A DNA stretch of 64,000 nt from CAYGOC01 sp964351495 (GTDB lineage: Bacteria > Chlamydiota > Chlamydiia > Chlamydiales > SM23-39), in contig CAYGOC010000006.1 in assembly GCA_964351495.1 (NCBI GenBank), positions 1 to 64,000 of the forward strand. The letters run 5' to 3'. A model generated the notes under the pieces. It ran no database searches and was not told the DNA's origin. It saw only the letters and a list, made by a program, of their open reading frames with translations. Within the stretch, counting starts at the first letter, position 1, and the number at the start of each line of letters is the position of its first letter. The translations under genes were made by a program, and so were the position numbers. Below, in pieces: positions 35,687-43,748 of the stretch.

Positions 35687-37021
35687 TTATGAGTCTCCTT
35701 TCGTTTCTTTAGAAGAGCTTTTTCTTTGTATGAGGTGTTTTTCCCCTTTCAAAGAACTCTCTAGCCTAGATACCCGAAAAGAAAAACGTCCCCTTTCAAA
35801 GGCAGCTTGAAGGGTAGGGATGTTTTTTTCAAAAAGTTGAACTGCCTCAGGAGATCCTGAAAGGCGGATATTAAAAGAGCCCGGCGCAGTAGAATATCTA
35901 TCTATGGAAATAACAGCCCCTCGGAAAATAGATTTTTCAAAATAAGGGGAGTTTAATTCTACTTGAGTGGTAGTTATCCCCTTTTGCTGCATAACCACCA
36001 CAGTACTTACCATCTGAGCAAAAAGATTTTGCACTTGAGGACTTACATAAGAGGGAAGATGGGTGGTGGCAGCTATCCCTTGAGCTGCGATTTCTGCCGG
36101 AATTTTTACCGGCTCTACAAGATTATCAGAGAGGTTTTCTTTGTTTTTCTCTTTCTGTAGTTGAGCTTCTTCCTTTTTAGAAGGGAGAACCAACATAGGG
36201 GCAAAGTTGTCTGCGATATGTTTTAAAGCGGTTTTTTCCTGTGATTTTTTGGGGGTCGTTTTTCTTTTTTTGGAATGCGTGCTCTTTTCTTCTTGGGGAA
36301 CAGGCTCAGAAACCGTTTTTTTGCTAACCGTTTTTTCCGGGAGAGAGAGTTTTTCTTGCTCTTTTTCTAAGTGAGAGGCTCTTTTTTCCGGGAGCGTAAT
36401 AGGTTGCGTTTTTTCCGTTTTTTCTTTTTCTGAAGTCTTAGGAGAAGGCTCTTTTTTAGAAGAAACTTCAAAGGGATTTTTTCCTTTAATCCCTTTTTTA
36501 GAAGAGCTTGTGAGTTTTTTTGCCTCTAGTAAAAGCTCTTCTTCTGCTGTTTTCGGAGAGCTTTTGGCGGAAGCTTTTTGATGAGAGTTGTTCGGTTCGG
36601 TAACTTCTTGTATTTTTTTCGGTTTTTCAGGGTTATTTAAAGGAGCGCTTTGCCAAAATCCATCAGAGGAGGGAAGATCTTCTGTAGGATCCGTTTTATT
36701 AGAAAAAGCAGGGGAGGGGGTAGTTGAGGGGACCGGAGAGCCATATCCTGATTTAAAAGAAAGTTTTCTTCCAAAACAGTCTGTCTTCATTTTTGGTTTT
36801 TCTCTTTTCGTAAGGCCTAAAAGCGCTTCTGTTTTTTTTATAGAGGTTACCTCTTCCTCTTCTCCTCCTCTTTTTTGCCTTTTTCCTTTTTTGTCCTCAT
36901 CGATATCATCTACTTTTTCTATTTTTGTAAGTTTTTTGAACTTTTCCGCTTGGTCAGGTTGAATTTGTTTTTTTCTTTCTGGGGAATTGCTTTCTTGGGA
37001 GTGAACTTCTCGAATACTCAT
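35687..37021 (-). CDS. sctP: T3SS needle-length regulator SctP (CdsP-like)
   Basis: The 444-aa protein lies between sctO and sctQ. About three quarters of it (residues 1-310) is a low-complexity Lys/Glu/Ser/Pro/Thr-rich, disordered-looking region. The last 130 or so residues form a compact domain (PSYVSPQVQNLFAQMVSTVV, VELNSPYFEKSIFRGAVISI, PGSFNIRLSGSPEAVQLFE). It is longer than the roughly 280-aa CdsP I recall for C. trachomatis, mostly through the disordered part. Length of the flexible region in SctP-type proteins is linked to needle length, so the expansion could matter. Assignment rests on position and composition. Confidence 0.72.
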   Translation of the reverse strand: MSIREVHSQESNSPERKKQIQPDQAEKFKKLTKIEKVDDIDEDKKGKRQKRGGEEEEVTSIKKTEALLGLTKREKPKMKTDCFGRKLSFKSGYGSPVPSTTPSPAFSNKTDPTEDLPSSDGFWQSAPLNNPEKPKKIQEVTEPNNSHQKASAKSSPKTAEEELLLEAKKLTSSSKKGIKGKNPFEVSSKKEPSPKTSEKEKTEKTQPITLPEKRASHLEKEQEKLSLPEKTVSKKTVSEPVPQEEKSTHSKKRKTTPKKSQEKTALKHIADNFAPMLVLPSKKEEAQLQKEKNKENLSDNLVEPVKIPAEIAAQGIAATTHLPSYVSPQVQNLFAQMVSTVVVMQQKGITTTQVELNSPYFEKSIFRGAVISIDRYSTAPGSFNIRLSGSPEAVQLFEKNIPTLQAAFERGRFSFRVSRLESSLKGEKHLIQRKSSSKETKGDS

Positions 37022-37050
37022 AAAAGATGCTACAGTCCTTATCTGCTATT

Positions 37051-37563
37051 TTACGATGGTTTTTTCTTGGGGAGACCTTTTTTTCGAAGGGAGTAAGTAG
37101 CAGAGCCTAACTCGTCATGCTCTATAGCTTCTTGCTGAGTGCTCCACAATTTTACCTCTTTTTCCCACTCTTTTTGATGGATCTCCAGCTTTTCCAGGTC
37201 CTTTTTTTTTTGAAACAGGTCTTCCTTGGCTAGTTCTACCTGTTTTTCCCCATTTTTTACATTCTGTTTTTGCTTTTCTACTTTTTTTTCTTCCTGGGAG
37301 AGTTCTTCTTCTACTACTTTCAAATAATGTTTGCTGGTTTCTACCTTGTCAGAAGTCGTTCCTTGATCTAACTCCTCCCTTAGTTTTCTTAGTTTTTCTT
37401 GCTTATGTTGTAAAACCCGGTCTCTTTCTGCTTCACGTTTTTGCAGCGTTTTTTTCTCTTCTTCTAAAAGAGCTTTCTTTTCTTCTAAAGTCTTTAAAGC
37501 TTGATCATACCGATTTTTTTTGATCCGCAAAAGCTGCTCTAAAGGATACTTTAATCCCTTCAT
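37051..37563 (-). CDS. sctO: T3SS stalk protein SctO (CdsO)
   Basis: The 170-aa protein is almost entirely a charged coiled coil (residues about 5-150, e.g. RIKKNRYDQALKTLEEKKAL), as expected for SctO/FliJ. These proteins sit in the centre of the ATPase hexamer and link it to the export gate. Its ATG overlaps the sctN stop by 4 nt, so translation is coupled. The basic C-terminus (LRKKGLPKKKPS) is the only non-coiled part. Confidence 0.85.
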   Translation of the reverse strand: MKGLKYPLEQLLRIKKNRYDQALKTLEEKKALLEEEKKTLQKREAERDRVLQHKQEKLRKLREELDQGTTSDKVETSKHYLKVVEEELSQEEKKVEKQKQNVKNGEKQVELAKEDLFQKKKDLEKLEIHQKEWEKEVKLWSTQQEAIEHDELGSATYSLRKKGLPKKKPS

Positions 37564-38873
37564 AATCCTCTAAATAAAGACTGTAATTCTGCAAGACTCT
37601 GTTCAAAGTTCGTTTTTTCATCTACCCCTTGTTTTAAAAATCGATTCACGGGCTGGATGTATTTTAAGGCAAAATCAGCATCTTTATCTGATCCCGGCTT
37701 GTACTCTCCAATACGGATAAGGAGTTCGTTTTTTTTGTAGTTGGCCAAAACTTCTCTCAGCTTGCCAATTAGCTTCATATGCTCTTGCGAGTTAATCGAG
37801 CCGATAATCCTACTTACAGAAGAGAGGATGTCAATGGCAGGATAATGATATTGCCTAGCTAACTCACTAGATAAGACTATATGACCATCTAAAATAGAGC
37901 GAACTTCATCTGCCACCGGTTCATTCATGTCATCTCCTGCTACCAGGATGGTATAAAAAGCGGTAATTGACCCCTTATCACTATTGCCCGACCTTTCTAA
38001 AAGCTTTGGAAGCGTTGCAAAAACAGAAGGAGTATATCCGGCTCTTGCAGGAGGTTCTCCCGCTGCTAAGCCTATCTCTCTTAGAGCCCTTGCAAAACGG
38101 GTAATAGAGTCCATCATTAAGATAACCGACTTACCCTGATCTCGAAAATACTCAGCAATAGCAGTACCTACATAAGCTGCATTAATACGAAGCTGTGGCG
38201 CTTGATCTGAGGTCGAAACGATAACTACAGACCTAGCAAGGCCCTCTTCTCCTAAGTCATTTTGTAAAAACTCACGAACCTCTCTGCCTCTTTCCCCAAT
38301 TAAAGAGATTACGTTTACATCTGCTTTTGCATTTTTAGCGATCATTCCTAAAAGGGTGGATTTTCCCATCCCGGCTGCTGCAAAGATCCCTACCCTTTGT
38401 CCTTTGCCGCAGGTCAAAATAGCATCTATAGAACGAACCCCTACAGAAATAGGCTCTTCTATAATCGCTCTTGTTAAAGGGTCAGGAGGAGTGTTGATAA
38501 TCGGAAAGGCTTCATCGAGCTTTAAAGGACCTTTCGTCTCTTCGTCGATAGGCTCTCCTATGCCATTTAAGATTCTTCCTAAAAGGTTTTTACCTACCTT
38601 GATGTGAAGAGAGAGGCGCATCGGAATTACTTCAGAAGAGGGGCCCACTCCTTTCATATCTCCCAAAGGAGATAAAAAAACTTCATCTTTGGTAAAACCT
38701 ACCACTTCTGCAAGTAGAGGAGCTCCTTCCCTTTTGATAACACATACTTCGCCCATTTTTACTTGGGGAATAATGGCTTTTAAAAGAGTTCCTACCGCTT
38801 CTGTAATTCTACCGTGAACCGTAGTAAGCTCTAAATCTTCTAAGTGGCTTAATAATTTATCAAAAGAGTCCAT
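37560..38873 (-). CDS. sctN: T3SS ATPase SctN (CdsN)
   Basis: The 437-aa protein is an F1-type/FliI-like ATPase with Walker A AAAGMGKST (about residues 165-173), Walker B VILMMDSITRFARA, the GERGREVREF loop and ELARQYHYPAIDILSSVSR. It unfolds substrates and strips chaperones at the sorting platform. The length matches chlamydial CdsN. It starts 7 nt after the upstream gene and is coupled to sctO. Confidence 0.96.
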   Translation of the reverse strand: MDSFDKLLSHLEDLELTTVHGRITEAVGTLLKAIIPQVKMGEVCVIKREGAPLLAEVVGFTKDEVFLSPLGDMKGVGPSSEVIPMRLSLHIKVGKNLLGRILNGIGEPIDEETKGPLKLDEAFPIINTPPDPLTRAIIEEPISVGVRSIDAILTCGKGQRVGIFAAAGMGKSTLLGMIAKNAKADVNVISLIGERGREVREFLQNDLGEEGLARSVVIVSTSDQAPQLRINAAYVGTAIAEYFRDQGKSVILMMDSITRFARALREIGLAAGEPPARAGYTPSVFATLPKLLERSGNSDKGSITAFYTILVAGDDMNEPVADEVRSILDGHIVLSSELARQYHYPAIDILSSVSRIIGSINSQEHMKLIGKLREVLANYKKNELLIRIGEYKPGSDKDADFALKYIQPVNRFLKQGVDEKTNFEQSLAELQSLFRGL

Positions 38874-38880
38874 AGACTAC

Positions 38881-39492
38881 TTAAATTTGGATGTTCATCA
38901 TCTGTTTGAACATATCTACCACCTTACCTAGTAAGATAGAAGAGTATTCCAATTCCTGTTGTGCCTGTGAAAGCTTTACTTGTACAGAAATTAAAGCAGC
39001 AGGATTTAAACTGTCCTCTGTTTTTAAGGTTTCCAGCTGCTTTTTTGCAGCCAAAATTTGCCTTTGCCCATTTGTTACATATCCCAAAAACCTTCTTATA
39101 GGGCCTGTCCCTTTAGGAGTATAAGAAGAAGAGGGGACTCCTAGCTTTGTAGAAGCACTTTGAATATGGGTGTTTGCTTTTTTTAGATTGTTTTCTAAAA
39201 GACGGGAATGCTGTTTTTTCATTTTCACTTTGGCATTTGCTTCGAGCTGTCCTTGCAAAGAATCTAAAGAAGCTCCTACCGTGTTTACTTGCCCTTTTAC
39301 AGAAGCTAAAGTGGGTTTAGTCCCTAAAGAAGAGGAAGACTGAGTTGTTTCTTCTACCGACTTTCTTTCTATAGTATTGGGGGAATTTAGGTGTTTTTCA
39401 AAGGCAGCCTGATTAGGGTTTTCCTGCCCTGTTTTTGTAAGTTCCTTATTATTTCCTGGTTGAATTCTTTCAACGGGATTGTTTTCGGCCAT
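38881..39492 (-). CDS. CT668-position protein, candidate T3SS inner rod (SctI)
   Basis: The 203-aa protein has a disordered Asn/Gln/Ser/Thr-rich N-terminus (about 1-60) and helical remainder. The C-terminus (ILLGKVVDMFKQMMNIQI) resembles the ends of SctI inner-rod proteins, which finish with an amphipathic helix followed by a short hydrophobic/Gln tail. In Chlamydia this slot, between cdsG and cdsN, holds CT668. It overlaps cdsG by 23 nt. The rod role is my inference from the C-terminus and place. Confidence 0.65.
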   Translation of the reverse strand: MAENNPVERIQPGNNKELTKTGQENPNQAAFEKHLNSPNTIERKSVEETTQSSSSLGTKPTLASVKGQVNTVGASLDSLQGQLEANAKVKMKKQHSRLLENNLKKANTHIQSASTKLGVPSSSYTPKGTGPIRRFLGYVTNGQRQILAAKKQLETLKTEDSLNPAALISVQVKLSQAQQELEYSSILLGKVVDMFKQMMNIQI

Positions 39493-39934
39493 GCTTTTTT
39501 CCCTTCGTTCTTGTTTTGGAGATTCCCTCTATAGGAGAAGATTTTTTTTTCACAAATGTATCTACAAACTTTAAGGCAGATTCAGAGAGGTTTTTTACCA
39601 TCTTATCTTCAGAATTTAACGTCTCTTCTAAAATTTTTTCTCCTTTATTGACTTTTGTAGAAGAAAAAACAAGACAAAGACCTAAAAAAGATTTTACCAT
39701 TTCATTGTTAGGCTCTTTTTTTAACACCTTTTCAAAGAGATCACACGCCTTTTTTATTTGTAGTTTATGTAAATACAAATACCCCATTCCAATGGTAGGA
39801 AGAGAGTTTTCCGGATTTAACAGAGAGGCCGCTTGAAACAGTTTAATGGCAGAGTCTTCATCCGATTGATTTACTGCTATGAAACCAGATTCTGCAAAAA
39901 GGAGAAAGTCATCTTCATACGTTGTAAGATCCAT
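39470..39934 (-). CDS. cdsG: T3SS needle chaperone CdsG (TPR type)
   Basis: The 154-aa protein contains about three TPR-like helical pairs (residues about 10-105: SEDSAIKLFQAASLLNPENSL style phrases, then KACDLFEKVLKKEPNNEMVK), as in PscG/YscG. These bind the needle subunit and keep it soluble. It sits directly after the needle gene, as CT667 follows CT666. The C-terminus is basic and overlaps the next gene by 23 nt. The assignment rests on TPR content and position. Confidence 0.78.
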   Translation of the reverse strand: MDLTTYEDDFLLFAESGFIAVNQSDEDSAIKLFQAASLLNPENSLPTIGMGYLYLHKLQIKKACDLFEKVLKKEPNNEMVKSFLGLCLVFSSTKVNKGEKILEETLNSEDKMVKNLSESALKFVDTFVKKKSSPIEGISKTRTKGKKHGRKQSR

Positions 39935-39943
39935 ATTATCCTA

Positions 39944-40183
39944 TTATTGAGGTCTTTGGTTTCTAACGGTTGCGTTAATCATACTGTTTACCTGAGCAAT
40001 CAAGTTGGAAATAGAATCTCCCACCTGAGTTACCTGGCTCATTTGAAACTGAATTAATAAAAACTGACCGGGATTTGCTTGGCTGAGTTTACTCGCCAGT
40101 TTTTTTACCTGGTCTACTAACTTACTTTGGATCTGCGCATATTTTTTTATCAGATCATTAAAACTGAGGACAGTATCTGCCAT
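39944..40183 (-). CDS. sctF: T3SS needle subunit SctF (CdsF)
   Basis: This 79-aa helical hairpin protein (MADTVLSFNDLIKKYAQIQS, a central NPGQ turn around residues 38-41, then QFQMSQVTQVGDSISNLIAQ) matches the size and architecture of needle subunits, whose turn is often a P-x-x/N-P motif. It lies between the two putative chaperones cdsE and cdsG, like CT666. Polymerised SctF makes the extracellular needle. Confidence 0.85.
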   Translation of the reverse strand: MADTVLSFNDLIKKYAQIQSKLVDQVKKLASKLSQANPGQFLLIQFQMSQVTQVGDSISNLIAQVNSMINATVRNQRPQ

Positions 40184-40195
40184 GAAAATCTCCTT

Positions 40196-40483
40196 CTAGG
40201 GTTTCTCGATTTTTTGTAAAACTTTTTGCAAAGCTTGATAAGCATGAAATAAAGCGCCGCACTTTTCTATTTCTTTATTAGAAAAATTTCCTGTTCGCAT
40301 TTCTTTTTTTAACTCTTCTATTTTGGCCTTTGCTTCTTTTACTAGTTTTGCTTTTTTTGCCGGGTTTTTATACAGCTCTTCTTCTAAGTCAAATTGAAAT
40401 TTTTCTTTTTTTGGTTTATTTTCTAGTCCGTACATAACTTTACCTTGTATAATCAACTCTATAACTGATGCCCTCTTTTTCAA
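40196..40483 (-). CDS. cdsE: T3SS needle co-chaperone CdsE
   Basis: The 95-aa charged helical protein occupies the CT665 position between sctD and the needle gene. In Chlamydia CdsE and CdsG bind the needle protein together. It overlaps the sctD 3' end by 44 nt. An internal start at the ATG encoding MYGLENKPKK (residue 18) would cut the overlap to nothing and give 78 aa, close to the chlamydial size. That may be the real start. Confidence 0.7.
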   Translation of the reverse strand: MKKRASVIELIIQGKVMYGLENKPKKEKFQFDLEEELYKNPAKKAKLVKEAKAKIEELKKEMRTGNFSNKEIEKCGALFHAYQALQKVLQKIEKP

Positions 40484-42293
40484 AAAGGACCATATTGGGC
40501 AAAATCTCTTTAAGAGTCATTCCGTCTATACTTTCTCCCTTACTTAAAACTTTTCCGTTAATGATTATGTTAAAGTCTTTACTATCTTTTTTTACAAAAC
40601 CACTTACCTGATATTTGTCGGAAAGATTGATAGCCGTATTTTCCGGATTGGAAGGGATAGCAATATTTTTTACTCGAATAATCCCAGGAAGTTTTTGTAA
40701 GCCTTGCACAAGATAAGAAAGTTCCCTCCCTTTATTTTCATTATAGAGTCCCTGTATAAAAAGCTCTCCTTCTACTAGCTGAAAGGAAATAGCAGAAAAC
40801 CCTTTTTGTAAAAAAATAGAGCGTATTTCTTCTGTCAAAATGGCCTCTACTACCACTTCGTTTTGCAGGTGATCCAGGTAAGGAAAATTACTATTTAAAT
40901 AGTCTTGTAAATCTTTTTTATCCTCTTCTGTTTTTACAAAACCGGAAAGAATAAACTCTCCCGCTTTCGGGCTATGCAGAAAAATTCCTTTAAAACTCTC
41001 TTTGGAAGAGAGCACATCGTTGGTGCTTTTCCACACATATTCATCGATGATGATGTTGTCTTCTACCGTCTCTACTCCTTTGATATGATCTATATTGTAG
41101 AGCAGCTCTTCATGTTCTATAGGAGTCAAAACGTGGCCTACTAAAAAGAGCTTTCCCGAAGAAGGATTGAAAGAAAACTCTACTTTGGCAAATTTCTCTA
41201 AGGATTTTTGGATAGACTCTTTGGCTTTTTTTTCAGAAATAGCAATAGGCTCTGATTTAAAAAGGGAAAAAAAACTTAAAAACACCACAAATAAAGCCAC
41301 GAACGAGGCTACGGCAATAGTTAAATGAGACTTGGGGATTATGAGCTCTTTCCAGGAGGAGGGTGCTTTTTCCTCTTCTGTTTCCAAGGCCTCTTCTTCT
41401 ACCTCCTCTTCTTTATTCCCCATAGGAGAGTAGATAGTTTCCGCATTTTTTTCTTTGTCTATTACTAAAAAAGTAGTGGTTCCCATTTGGATTAAGTTTT
41501 GGGGGGTAATATCCTTCCTTCCTTCCAAAGGTTTTCCATCTACGAAGGTCCCATTTTTCGATCCTAAGTCTTCTAGTTCTATTTCCCCTTTTTCTTTTAC
41601 AGAGAGCCTGGCATGGTTTGTAGAGACGCTTACATCTTGAAAGACAATATCACACGAGTTTGGGTCTTTTCCTATAATGTAAGATCGATTTTTTTGTATG
41701 GAGATTTCTGCTCCTGCATTAGGACCTGCTATCACCTTTAACAAAAGAGAAGAGGAATCCATTAGATTAAAGGGAAGGTTTTCCGGATCATCAGAGTCTT
41801 CAAAAATGGTGTCGTAGGCAGTTTTTCCGTACTCTTTTTTAAAGTCCTCTTCTTCCTCCTCTTCCTGTTCTTCAGAAAAGGGGAGTTCCTTATCTTCCTC
41901 GTTAGGATCCTGTGGTTTTTCTTCTTTTTCAGATAAAATATCGGGTTCTTCTTCCTCTTCATCACTATCAAAAATGGCGTCAAAGCTATTTTTTGGTGAA
42001 AGGTCTTTATAGGAGAAGAGAATTTCTGTTTCGCCTATTTGTAAAACATATCCTTCTTTGAGTTCAAAGGGGGGGATAATGCTTTTCCCATTTACCAAGC
42101 ATTTAGAGGGAGCTACTATAAAAAAGAGTGATTCTTTTTTTTCTAAGATAATTTTTTGAGAAGAGATAGCAGGATCTTGTAAAAGAATGTCGCATTCTTC
42201 AGGGCTATTTCCTATAACCCATCTATCTTGGTCTTCTAAAGAAAAAGAAGCTCCTTTTTGAACTCCTTTTTGTATTTTTATATGAGCTGCCAT
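40440..42293 (-). CDS. sctD: T3SS inner-membrane ring protein SctD (CdsD) with two FHA domains
   Basis: The 617-aa protein has a degenerate FHA domain (about 20-95), a run of acidic residues (108-150), a canonical FHA domain (about 185-278: GKDPNSCDIVFQD, STNHARL, DLGSKNGTFVDG), one membrane segment (about 323-345), and a periplasmic BON/ring-building region (355-617). SctD forms the inner-membrane ring facing the secretin. Two cytoplasmic FHA domains are the chlamydial hallmark. It is shorter than the roughly 830-aa CdsD I recall for C. trachomatis, whereas its partner secretin is much longer. Confidence 0.93.
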   Translation of the reverse strand: MAAHIKIQKGVQKGASFSLEDQDRWVIGNSPEECDILLQDPAISSQKIILEKKESLFFIVAPSKCLVNGKSIIPPFELKEGYVLQIGETEILFSYKDLSPKNSFDAIFDSDEEEEEPDILSEKEEKPQDPNEEDKELPFSEEQEEEEEEDFKKEYGKTAYDTIFEDSDDPENLPFNLMDSSSLLLKVIAGPNAGAEISIQKNRSYIIGKDPNSCDIVFQDVSVSTNHARLSVKEKGEIELEDLGSKNGTFVDGKPLEGRKDITPQNLIQMGTTTFLVIDKEKNAETIYSPMGNKEEEVEEEALETEEEKAPSSWKELIIPKSHLTIAVASFVALFVVFLSFFSLFKSEPIAISEKKAKESIQKSLEKFAKVEFSFNPSSGKLFLVGHVLTPIEHEELLYNIDHIKGVETVEDNIIIDEYVWKSTNDVLSSKESFKGIFLHSPKAGEFILSGFVKTEEDKKDLQDYLNSNFPYLDHLQNEVVVEAILTEEIRSIFLQKGFSAISFQLVEGELFIQGLYNENKGRELSYLVQGLQKLPGIIRVKNIAIPSNPENTAINLSDKYQVSGFVKKDSKDFNIIINGKVLSKGESIDGMTLKEILPNMVLFEKEGISYRVDYTR

Positions 42294-42297
42294 ATTG

Positions 42298-42711
42298 CTA
42301 CTTTACTAAAGAAGGAGTCTTCTCCCCCTCTATCCATTCTCTCCAATACAATAAATAATTGGTGAAATCCTCTAGAGCCTCTTTAAAAGAGGTGTAGTTT
42401 GTGGGATTTATCACCTTTGAAGAAAAGACAAAATATCGCTCTTTTTCTTCTAAACTAATCACGCCCCCTCCGGTTCCCTGTCCCAAAAGGTTTGCTTCCA
42501 TAAGTTTTAATAGGACTTCCTCTTTTTTTTCAGAAGGAAAACTTGCTATAGCTGCGCTTATTTTTATTTCTTTATCAGACTCGGTTAAAAAAAGCTCTAA
42601 ATTAGGAAAAAGAAAAAAAGAACAGGCATTTTCTTTTTCCCAAACTACTTTGGGAAACTCTTCTAGTTCTTGAAAAAGCTCTTCTAACAAAGCTGACAGC
42701 ATATAGTTCAA
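42298..42711 (-). CDS. scc4: CesT/SycE-like T3SS chaperone (Scc4/CT663 position)
   Basis: The 137-aa acidic protein shows the class I chaperone outline: an N-terminal helix (LSALLEELFQELEEFP), beta strands (ACSFFLFPNLELFL, KEIKISAAIASFP), a middle helix (EVLLKLMEANLLGQGTGGG) and a C-terminal helix. It lies directly upstream of sctD, as CT663 (Scc4) lies upstream of cdsD. Scc4 helps secrete CopN and also binds sigma-66. The start is TTG 42711 or ATG 42702; GGGG sits 4 nt before the TTG. It is the first gene of the structural operon. Confidence 0.75.
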   Translation of the reverse strand: MNYMLSALLEELFQELEEFPKVVWEKENACSFFLFPNLELFLTESDKEIKISAAIASFPSEKKEEVLLKLMEANLLGQGTGGGVISLEEKERYFVFSSKVINPTNYTSFKEALEDFTNYLLYWREWIEGEKTPSLVK

Positions 42712-42727
42712 TAACCCCGTTTAAGTC

Positions 42728-42756
42728 ATCATAAAAAAATAAAAAGGAGTTGGCAA
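42728..42756 (-). promoter_or_regulatory. Promoter of the T3SS structural operon
   Basis: On the minus strand TTGCCA (42756-42751) and TATGAT (42733-42728) are 17 nt apart, each 5/6 to consensus. They lie 17-26 nt before the scc4 start and just downstream of the terminator that ends the translocator operon. So scc4 through sctQ appear to form an independently transcribed unit. Confidence 0.65.
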
Positions 42757-42771
42757 CTAAAAGCTTTTTTT

Positions 42772-42803
42772 TAAAAAAAAAGGGCCGCCATGATAGCGAC
42801 CCC
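42772..42803 (-). terminator. Strong intrinsic terminator ending the translocator operon
   Basis: On the minus strand GGGTCGC (42802-42796) pairs with GCGGCCC (42788-42782), 7 bp with one G-T pair and a 7-nt loop, directly followed by nine T residues. It lies 33 nt after the last translocator-like gene and before the scc4 promoter. It is the clearest rho-independent terminator in the window. Confidence 0.85.
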
Positions 42804-42835
42804 AAGAGGATTTTTATGAAAAAGACAATTTTATT

Positions 42836-43714
42836 TTAAGCAGCGCGGTTTGCAGCCTCTATTGCTTCTCGTACTCTAGTAAGAGATTCTAAAGCACTAG
42901 AAATAGAGTTTAATAAAGAGGTAGAGATCTGGTTGTTTAACTGAACGATCTGGCTTCCCCAATCTGCAAGCTGTTTTGCATAGTCAGCGTGAGCTTTTAA
43001 CATCATTTCTTCTTTTTTCTTACTCGCAGTTACCGCCTTTGAGATTCCGGTAAAAATTTGGCTTAACGTGCTAAAGTTTTGGAAAAGCTGTTGAATTTGT
43101 CCTTCGTGTTGGCTTTTCTTCGTTTCCAATCTATCTTGCTGTTTTTCTGCTCTTGCTAAAAGCTCTTCTCGCTCTTTATTGGTTACAACACCCAAAGCAT
43201 CTCTTTCTTGTTGTATAAGAGGGGTGTCAAAGTTGCGCATTCTCAAATCAGAGATCGTTTGGTTGAACTGAGTATTAGTTCCGTTTTGTCTTGCTGAGAA
43301 ATTAACTTGGTGGCTTTGGGTTGTTTTAATCAAGTTGATATTCGCTTCTGTAGCCTCTAGTTTTGCATTCACTTCTTTTAAAGAAGCTAAAGAAGGAGCA
43401 TTCTTTAAAAGAGGGGTCTTCATAAGAAGGTTGGACCCCCCTGCAGCATAAGCCATACTAGCAGAGCTCATCACAGTAGAAACGGAAGCTTCTACAGCTT
43501 GGTCTACCATTTCATAGTAAAGCTGTTCTGCTTGGTGAATTCCCGACTCTAACATAGCATCAGCAGATGCCTTAGACGCTTCTTTCCCCACTACCACTTG
43601 GTTGTTTAGTTCTTTGTAGTTGGATTCTTGAATTTTTAATAAAGCAGCAAACAAATCGGCTAAAGAGTTAGCCGTAAGAGCTGTTGCACTGCTATTTTGT
43701 ACTGAGATATCCAT
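42836..43714 (-). CDS. Putative T3SS minor translocator (CopD/SctB-like)
   Basis: The 292-aa protein is helical, Ala/Gln/Asn/Ser-rich, without signal peptide, and has one weakly hydrophobic stretch (about residues 74-98: ASVSTVMSSASMAYAAGGSN). Coiled-coil-like helices flank it (about 100-125 and 170-290). One membrane helix plus coiled coils and a position directly after a CopB-like gene fit the minor translocator of a T3SS pore. AAGGAG precedes the ATG. It is the last gene before the strong terminator. I cannot confirm homology by eye, so the name is based on architecture and order. Confidence 0.55.
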   Translation of the reverse strand: MDISVQNSSATALTANSLADLFAALLKIQESNYKELNNQVVVGKEASKASADAMLESGIHQAEQLYYEMVDQAVEASVSTVMSSASMAYAAGGSNLLMKTPLLKNAPSLASLKEVNAKLEATEANINLIKTTQSHQVNFSARQNGTNTQFNQTISDLRMRNFDTPLIQQERDALGVVTNKEREELLARAEKQQDRLETKKSQHEGQIQQLFQNFSTLSQIFTGISKAVTASKKKEEMMLKAHADYAKQLADWGSQIVQLNNQISTSLLNSISSALESLTRVREAIEAANRAA

Positions 43715-43748
43715 TTTTTTTCTCCTTTATATTATTATAATAGTTTTT

